Assembly (NCBI GenBank): GCA_910579155.1
Contig: CAJTTS010000078.1
Coordinates: 1 to 15,132 of the forward strand
Direction of reading: 5' to 3'
DNA: 15,132 bases
From: an uncultured Oscillospiraceae bacterium
GTDB lineage: Bacteria; Bacillota_A; Clostridia; Oscillospirales; Oscillospiraceae
Position numbers and translations under genes: made by a program
The notes under the pieces: generated by a model
Database searches by the model: none
Seen by the model: only the letters and a program-made list of their open reading frames with translations
Told to the model about the DNA's origin: nothing
In this document: positions 5,843 through 13,000 of the stretch, piece by piece
Position numbering within the stretch: position 1 is the first letter of the stretch
Layout: each line of letters starts with the position of its first letter

Positions 5843-6393
5843 CAGATCAAAAGCACCTTATCTGGAGCGACCTTGACCTGGACTACGAGGACTGGCGGGC
5901 CGACCTAGAAGCCCAATACCCGGAACTGTCCGAGGATGAGCGCATGATGCTGATGCACGAGATCAACGGGGAGTATCTGGCAGATGAGCGGGTGAACCTG
6001 AACATCCAGCTCGACCAGCCTATCCTCATTATTGCCGACTTGGGCCTTTGGACTGGACGGCACATGAGCTACAAGGAGATTGCCAGCGGCAACATCCGGG
6101 ACTGCCTTTACAGTGGCAGGGACATCGACTATACCACATGGTACGTTGACAAGCTGGGCGACCTGCGCTGCGATGCCATCCACCATGACGGCACCAATCA
6201 CCTGCTCTACCGCACCTACAAGCCCGGAGTACGGGAATCGCAAATCGACCTGCTGAAAGAAAAACTGTATTACGGCACAGCGACCCGCGCCGATGTGACC
6301 CGCATTACCCGCAGGCTGGGTGACGAGATCGGCAAAGTCTACGGCTGGGACTTCCCCCAGCGTGGGCGGCAGGCTGTGTCCGTGGAAAGGTAG
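5839..6393 (+). CDS. Conserved ICE protein of unknown function (184 aa)
   Basis: The start is GTG at 5839, embedded in GTGA, which also contains the stop of the preceding gene (TGA 5840-5842). Translation is therefore probably coupled by termination-reinitiation. The acidic N-terminus (LIWSDLDLDYEDWRADLEAQYPELSEDE) is followed by a predicted helix and a conserved core: NLNIQLDQPILIIADLGLW, YKEIASGNIRDCLY, YTTWYVDKLGDLRCDAIHHDGTNH, then helical segments with ATRADVTRITRRLGDEI. I recognise the whole protein as a recurrent companion of the 'AERLY' genes in clostridial ICEs, but no biochemical role is known to me. The mix of acidic N-terminus and beta-rich middle could suit a nucleic-acid mimic or a protein-binding adaptor. 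That is speculation. No membrane segment or catalytic motif is visible. Confidence 0.8.
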   Translation: MTDQKHLIWSDLDLDYEDWRADLEAQYPELSEDERMMLMHEINGEYLADERVNLNIQLDQPILIIADLGLWTGRHMSYKEIASGNIRDCLYSGRDIDYTTWYVDKLGDLRCDAIHHDGTNHLLYRTYKPGVRESQIDLLKEKLYYGTATRADVTRITRRLGDEIGKVYGWDFPQRGRQAVSVER

Positions 6394-6397
6394 GAGC

Positions 6398-6718
6398 ATG
6401 ATGGCACAATTACCGAATGTCAAATTGAAGGTACACCCCTCCACGTTCGACCTGATGATGGCCGTTCTGGAGGACAACGCGGCCAGCGCCGCCGATGAGC
6501 GTGACCGTATGAACGCCAGGGACTTGATGGAGAAGCGGATGCGTTTCTCCCGGCTCTATCCCGGCAAGGACGGCCAGGAGTACGCCAGCGTCCAGATGTA
6601 CGAGAGCGAAGCCGCCGAGATGATCTGGCAGCTTTTGATTGCCTGCGGCGGGATGTACCAGCCGAAAAAGGAGTACAGCAAGGAACTGAAACACGGCGGT
6701 GGGCACGATGGTGGATAA
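6398..6718 (+). CDS. Small ICE protein of unknown function (106 aa)
   Basis: Tandem ATG codons at 6398 and 6401 are possible starts. GGAAAGG (6384-6390) suits the first and AGGAG (6392-6396) suits the second, so the true N-terminus is MMAQ or MAQ. The frame is open further upstream to 6320 but overlaps the previous gene without a ribosome binding site. The product has PNVKLKVHPSTFDLMMAVLEDN followed by a long helical, charged segment (ASAADERDRMNARDLMEKRMRFSR), then YASVQMYESEAAEMIWQLLIAC and a basic/Gly-rich end. It is probably a small, mostly helical protein. The stop TAA 6716-6718 overlaps the next gene by 11 nt. Function is unknown. Confidence 0.75.
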   Translation: MMAQLPNVKLKVHPSTFDLMMAVLEDNAASAADERDRMNARDLMEKRMRFSRLYPGKDGQEYASVQMYESEAAEMIWQLLIACGGMYQPKKEYSKELKHGGGHDGG

Positions 6719-7001
6719 GGCCCTGTGCGAACACCTGAAAAAGTACCACCGGGGACAGGAGAGCGCGGCCTCCAGCAAGGAGTTGGAGGCCGCGTTCCAT
6801 ATCAAGGGGACAGAACTGCGGCGGGCGGTCAACCGTCTGCGCTGTGACGGCCAGCCCATTTGCAGCAACGAAAGCGGCTATTTCTATGCGGCGCGGCAGT
6901 CCGAGATCAGGGCTACCGTTGCCCAGCTTACCGGGCGCATCTCCAAAATCGCCGCCGCCAAAAACGGACTGCTCAAATTTTACGAGGAAAAGGAGGGATA
7001 G
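6708..7001 (+). CDS. Small winged-helix DNA-binding protein (97 aa)
   Basis: I chose ATG 6708 as the start, with a GGTGGG-like site at 6698-6703. A GTG at 6699 in frame is a possible alternative. Residues ~22-66 read as a winged helix-turn-helix: a first helix with ASSKELEAAFHI, a recognition helix GTELRRAVNRLRCDG, then a two-strand wing (QPICSNESGYFYA). A C-terminal helix (EIRATVAQLTGRISKIAAAKNGLLKFYEE) could mediate dimerisation. This is a standard arrangement for small DNA-binding proteins, and I recall the family from other clostridial ICEs next to the giant helicase gene. It overlaps the upstream gene by 11 nt and ends 3 nt before the giant gene's GTG. It could regulate the element or deliver the giant protein to DNA. 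The function is inferred. Confidence 0.8.
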   Translation: MVDKALCEHLKKYHRGQESAASSKELEAAFHIKGTELRRAVNRLRCDGQPICSNESGYFYAARQSEIRATVAQLTGRISKIAAAKNGLLKFYEEKEG

Positions 7002-7004
7002 AGC

Positions 7005-10000
7005 GTGGCGAAAAAACCTGAACCCATCGTCCGGCTTGCGGTGCAGACCGCCCGCCAGATCACCGCCAACAGCGGGAATTATATGGCGTTCCTGAACACC
7101 GCCGCCCACAACTTCAAGTACAATTTCCGCGACCAGCTTTTGATTTATGCCCAAAAGCCGGACGCCACCGCCTGCGCCCAGACCGACTTTTGGAACAAGC
7201 ATGGCCGCTGGGTGAACCGTGGCACCACGGGGATCGCCCTGCTGGTGGACACCAGCAAGGGCTACCGTCTGCGCCATGTCTTTGATATGTCCGATACCAA
7301 CAGCCGTCAGGGACGCACTATCCCCGTGTGGCAGATGAAGCCGGAGTACGAAAGTGCGGTCATTGAGGGATTGGAGAACAGCTACGGTGAGTTGGGCGGC
7401 AAGCCGGACTTTGCCGAGTGCCTGCTGGAAACGGCGAAGATCATCGTGGAGGACAACTTTGGCGACTACTGCGCCGATCTTCTCTCCGTCCGGGAGGACA
7501 GTTTTCTGGAGGAACTGGACGAGGACAGCGTAAAGGTGTGGTTTAGGGGCCTGCTGGAGAACAGCGTAGGCTTTATGCTGCTGGCCCGGTGCGGCATTGA
7601 CCCCAATGAATACTTCTCCAACGAAGATTTCACCCGCATTTATGACTTTAACACCCTGAAAACCCTTGCCATCCTGGGCACAGCCGCCAGTGATATTGCC
7701 GAGATGCCCCTGCGGGAGATCGCCACCACCGTCCTCGATCTGTACCGGGAGGAACAAAAGCAAAATCGCACATTTGCCCAGCGGCCCGAAACCCGGTATA
7801 ATGACGGCAGAACAAAACCTGAAAGGAGCGTTGAGCATGGAACTGACTTACAGAACGGAGAGCGGCTACCGCCTGCCCAACCTGGACGTGCCGGAAGCCC
7901 CCAAGGTAGGAAAATATGGGATGCTGCGGCGCAGTTACCTGGCGAATCACAAGCACGGGATTTACGTCGGGATGCTGCTGACCGGGGAACTGAACAGCCA
8001 TCTGGAGGAAATCGACCGGCAGGCCACCGAGATGGTGGAGCGCATGACCCAGCGGATGGCGGCGGAGCAGGGCGTGACGGAGAGCCTGAAAGCGTCCGAT
8101 CAGATGAAGTGGGTGGGCCTGATGAACAACTTCAAGGCAGCGGCGGAGGAAGTGGCGATGAGGGAGCTGGTGTACGCCTAAACGAACCGCTCCCTACCGA
8201 GGAAGAACAGCGTCAGGCCATAGAGGAAGCGGGGGATGAAAAGTCCTCCGCTTTTGTTATTTCCCAGGAGGATATTGACGCTGTTCTCCTGCGGCATGAC
8301 ACACCGGGCAAGTTCCGTATCTATGAGCAATTCCTGAAAAAAGAAAGTGCCGATAAAAACGCTCTTTTCCTCAAAGATGAATATGGCACCGGGGGTTATT
8401 CCATCAGCGCCAGCAAAAAGCTGGATGTTTGGTACGAAAGCAGGGGCATTAAGATCACCGCCGAGCCGGATATAAAAATAGTTCTGTCCTGGAAAAAAGC
8501 CGCAAAACGTGTGAGTGAACTGCTTGCCGCCGACCGCTATCTGTCACCGGCTGAAATGGTGAAGTACCCCGCTTACCGGGAGCAGCGGGCTTTAATTGCC
8601 GCCCGCACCGAGATCAGCGAGGAATTTCGCTCCATTATTAACGACTATAAGGACTATGTGAAGCAACTCGGAGCGCCCGATAAGACGGTAGACAGATGGT
8701 ATCTGGTGTCCTGTGCGGGCGCGTTCAGCGCAGGCCAGAAAAAGATGCACGCCCGCACCAGCGAGGGCGACTTCATTCTGCCCATGATGCGGGATGCCAT
8801 GCAGACTATCATTGGGGAGAACACTCACCTGACGGAACGCTGTGAAAATGTGCTGGCTGGGCTGAACGGCCCGCTGGCCGCGCCGATGGAGCCGTCCTAC
8901 GATGAACTGAACCCGCCGCCCCAGCCGAAGAAAGAGTACCGCTTTACCCTGGGCGATACGGTGCATCTCGGTACGCAGGAGTATCAACTGCTGGCCTTTG
9001 ATGAGCAGACCGTCCGGCTCTTTGACCCGGCGTTTCCCATCATCAACAAGGAACTGCCCCGCGACGAGTTTGACCGCCTGCTGGCGGAGAACCCGCTGAA
9101 TGACCATCTTCTGCAAGTGGTGGACGCCCAGCCAGAGGTTGATGCCCCGAAGTATGACCTGGGCTATGGGCATTTGGGCAACGGCCTGACTGTTTGGAAC
9201 CGCCTGGAAGAAGAACACGGCGACTATAAGACCATCGCCCATATTGCCCCCGACCGAACTGTAAAATTTTATGTGGACGATCTGCCGGAGGACGTGCGGA
9301 CGCAAATCGAAGAAGTTGCCGCAACCTCCACCATGACGATCTCCGCCACGCAGGACACCCCTGTGTTCTCCACCCCGCCGCTGGTGCGGGAGCCTGACGC
9401 AATTTCCACTGACACCAATGAACCCGCCTACCCTCCCCGTGACGTTCCCTATATTTTCTGCGAGTGGAGCGAGAGCATTGTTTTTCAGGATAAGACGGCC
9501 TACTCCCTCCATGAGTTTGACCGTCTGATGAAACAGACGGACGAGGAATACACCGCCATGAAACGTGCTGCTATGGCTAAATACGGAACATGGCAGAAGT
9601 GGTATGACGCCGACGACCCGGAATATAGTGAGTTTTTAGGTTATGACAAGGTGAAATTCACCCTTGTTATGCCTGATGGCAGGATATTCACCGAGCGTCA
9701 GGATATTGGGGACGGCGATGGCGGCGTACTGGATTTTCTCTCGCAGATTGACGCATATCGCAAGATTGTTCCCGTTTTACAGGAAGCCGCCCATAGAGAG
9801 GAATCGGCAGCGCAGAGCAATCCCGCCCCACAGCCTGGGCCTGCCAGCGGCAGATTTTGGGACAGCTACAACGCGATCAAGGAGCGAAACCCGGACAGCA
9901 TGGTGCTGTATCAGGTGGGGGACTTCTTTGAATTGTATGGCGGCGAGGGCAGGGACGCGACCAAGGCGGCGACCGCTCTTGACCTCACCTTGACCATGCG

Positions 10001-13000
10001 AACCATCCCCGATATAGGCCGTGTACCCATGTGCGGTTTCCCTGCCCACAAGCTGGAGGACTATGTATCACAACTGAACAGCGAGGGCTTTGACGTGATT
10101 GTGGCGGCACTGGAAGATAACCGGCACGCGATCTCCCGCAGGCCCGCCCTGGCTGCTGATAAAACTGCAAGTCCACCAGAATTTGCAGTAGGCGATATTA
10201 TTCAAATAGGAGCCGATGATGATGTGCCGGAATACCGTGTTTTGGAAACAAAGAAATTCGTTCCCTCTGAAAACGGCACATTAGTGGTGATGTATGGCTT
10301 TACAGCCTATTGGGATCGGGAACTGGAGCATCTCAAATTTACGAACACAAGCCAGTTGCCGAGTGATAAGCCTATTAAGGTAATTGGACATTCCACTCCT
10401 GAAACGACACAGGGCATCCCCAAAACGCGGCAGGAAACCGATGATTTTTCCGACATTGACCCTGCCGCGGTCCGGGCCGCTCTTGCGGAGAGGGGCATCA
10501 TAAACGGCCATGTAGTTGATCCGGCCAAGTTGGACGCTGACCCCTTTATTCAGCAGGTCATGGCCGATGTGGAGCAGATTGCCGCTAATACGCCCCCTCC
10601 CCAGGAACGGTTTTCTGTCATTGAAACGGACAGGGGTTACGCCGTATGGGATGATGCCCGGAACGAGGTTTATACGGACAGCGAGGGCGTCCAAGAGGAA
10701 TTTACCAGCGAATGGCAGGCCGAGGACTATCTGAAGCAAGTCATAAAGGATGTGGCTGACAAAGAAGCCGCTGAATGGCTGGCCGTAAAGCGGGCCAAGC
10801 AGGGACTTCCGCCCCAGGAACCGGCTGAACAGGAAGAAAAAGCAGGCGTTGAAAAGGTTGCCAGCTATCAGACCGATGATGAGCGCATCGTCATTTTCAG
10901 ATACCCTAACGGAAAGTATTACAACCATTATGGATATGACGAACAGCATGGTATCGGCTCGACAACGGCTGGCGGTTTTGATACCTTTGAAGAAGCGGAG
11001 AAAACGCTCTATTCTCACCGTCCAAAGGCTGAAAAGGTTTTGGAACCGGCTGAAAAAACGGCAGAATCCGAAAAGGGCGCGGAAAGTTTAGCAAAAGGGC
11101 ACGAACAGGAGGATAAGGCCCTCACGCTGGCCCCGCCCGCGCCCCGGCGCAGGGCCAGGGTGTCCCCCTTTGTCCTCCATCCCGAAGTCCCCAACGCAGA
11201 CCGGCATGAGTATCAGATCACCGATGATGCCATTGGCGTGGGGACGCCGGGGACACGGTTTAACAACAATATCCGGGCCATCCGCCTGCTGAAAAAGCTG
11301 GAGCGCGAGGATCGGTTTGCCACCCCGGAGGAACAGGCGGTATTGGCGCAGTATGTGGGCTGGGGCGGTCTGGCCGACTGCTTTGACGAGCGCCACAGCA
11401 AATACGCCGAGCTGAAAGCCCTGCTCACCGAGGACGAGTACGAAGCCGCCAGAGAATCCACTCTCACCGCCTTTTACACCCCGCCTGTGGTCATTCGCTC
11501 CATCTATCAGGCATTGGAGAACATGGGCTTTAAGACCGGCAATCTGCTGGAGCCGTCCTGCGGTGTCGGCAACTTCATCGGTATGCGCCCGGAAACGCTG
11601 GCCGACTCCAAAATCTATGGCATTGAGTTGGACAGCATCAGCGGACGCATCGCCAGACAACTCTATCAGAAGTCCTCCGTTGCTGTTCAGGGGTTTGAGC
11701 AAACAGACCTCCCGGACAGCTTTTTTGACGCCGCTATCGGCAACGTGCCCTTTGGGGCGTTCAAGGTGTCAGACAAGCGGTATGACAAGCACAATTTTCT
11801 CATTCACGATTATTTCTTTGCCCGGACGCTGGATAAGGTGCGCCCCGGCGGGATCATCGCCTTTGTCACCAGCAAGGGCACGATGGACAAGGAGAACCCC
11901 AGCGTCCGAAAGTATATCGCGCAGCGGGCCGATCTGCTGGGAGCCATCCGCCTGCCCAACAACACGTTCAAGGACGCAGCGGGCACGGAAGTCACCAGCG
12001 ACATTCTGTTTTTACAGAAGCGGGACACCCTCACCACCGAGGAACCGGCGTGGGTACACCTGAACACCGATGAAAACGGGCTGAAAATAAACCAATATTT
12101 TATCGACCACCCGGACATGGTGATGGGTGAAATGCGGGAGGTCAGCGGCCCCTACGGGCCGGAAACCGTCTGTCTGCCCGTTGAGGGTCAAGACCTGGGA
12201 GAGCAGCTTGCCGCCGCCATCCAGAACATCCAAGGCTCCATCACCGAGTATGTGCTGGACGATCCCGAAGCGGAGGGTGAGGACAAGTCCATCCCCGCCG
12301 ACCCTGATGTGCGGAATTTCAGCTATACAGTGGTGGACGGCGAGGTGTACTACCGGGAGAACAGCCGCATGAACCCGGTGGAGGTGTCGGTCACGGCGGC
12401 GAACCGCATCAAGGGCCTGATTGAAATTCGGGAGTGTGTGCGGACGCTGATCGAGTACCAGACCGAGGACTGGCCTGACGAGGACATTCAGGCGGAACAG
12501 AAAAAATTAAACGATCTCTACGATAATTTTGTAGAGAAGTATGGCCGCATCAACTCCCGTGCCAACAGCATCGCTTTCCGCATGGATGACGCCTATTTTC
12601 TACTGGCATCCCTGGAGGTGCTGGATGATGAGCGCAATTTTGTCCGCAAAGCGGATATGTTCACCAAGCGCACCATCAGGCAGAAAGCGGCCATCACCAA
12701 AGTGGACACCGCATCCGAAGCCCTGGCCCTCTCGTTGGCTGAACGGGCGTGTGTGGATTTGGGCTATATGGCCGGTCTGATGGGCGGCGGGGACAAGATA
12801 CCGCAGGTTGTGGAGGATTTAAGGGGTGTCATTTTCAAAGACCCCACCTCCGGCCCCTTTGACATTGACGGGGACGCGGTGGATTGGTACAAGGGCTGGC
12901 AGACCGCCGATGAATACCTCTCCGGCAACGTGCGGGAAAAACTGTCTATCGCAAAGCTGGCGGCTGAATCAAACCCGGCGTTTCAGGTCAACGTGGAGGC

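Noticed and set aside
6420..7838. 472-aa open frame on the - strand
   Set aside because: It spans three forward genes and their start signals. The composition (long stretches of G, V, A, R) is typical of antisense translation of GC-rich coding DNA.
8592..9512. 306-aa open frame on the - strand
   Set aside because: It is entirely antisense to the giant gene, with no ribosome binding site or family pattern.
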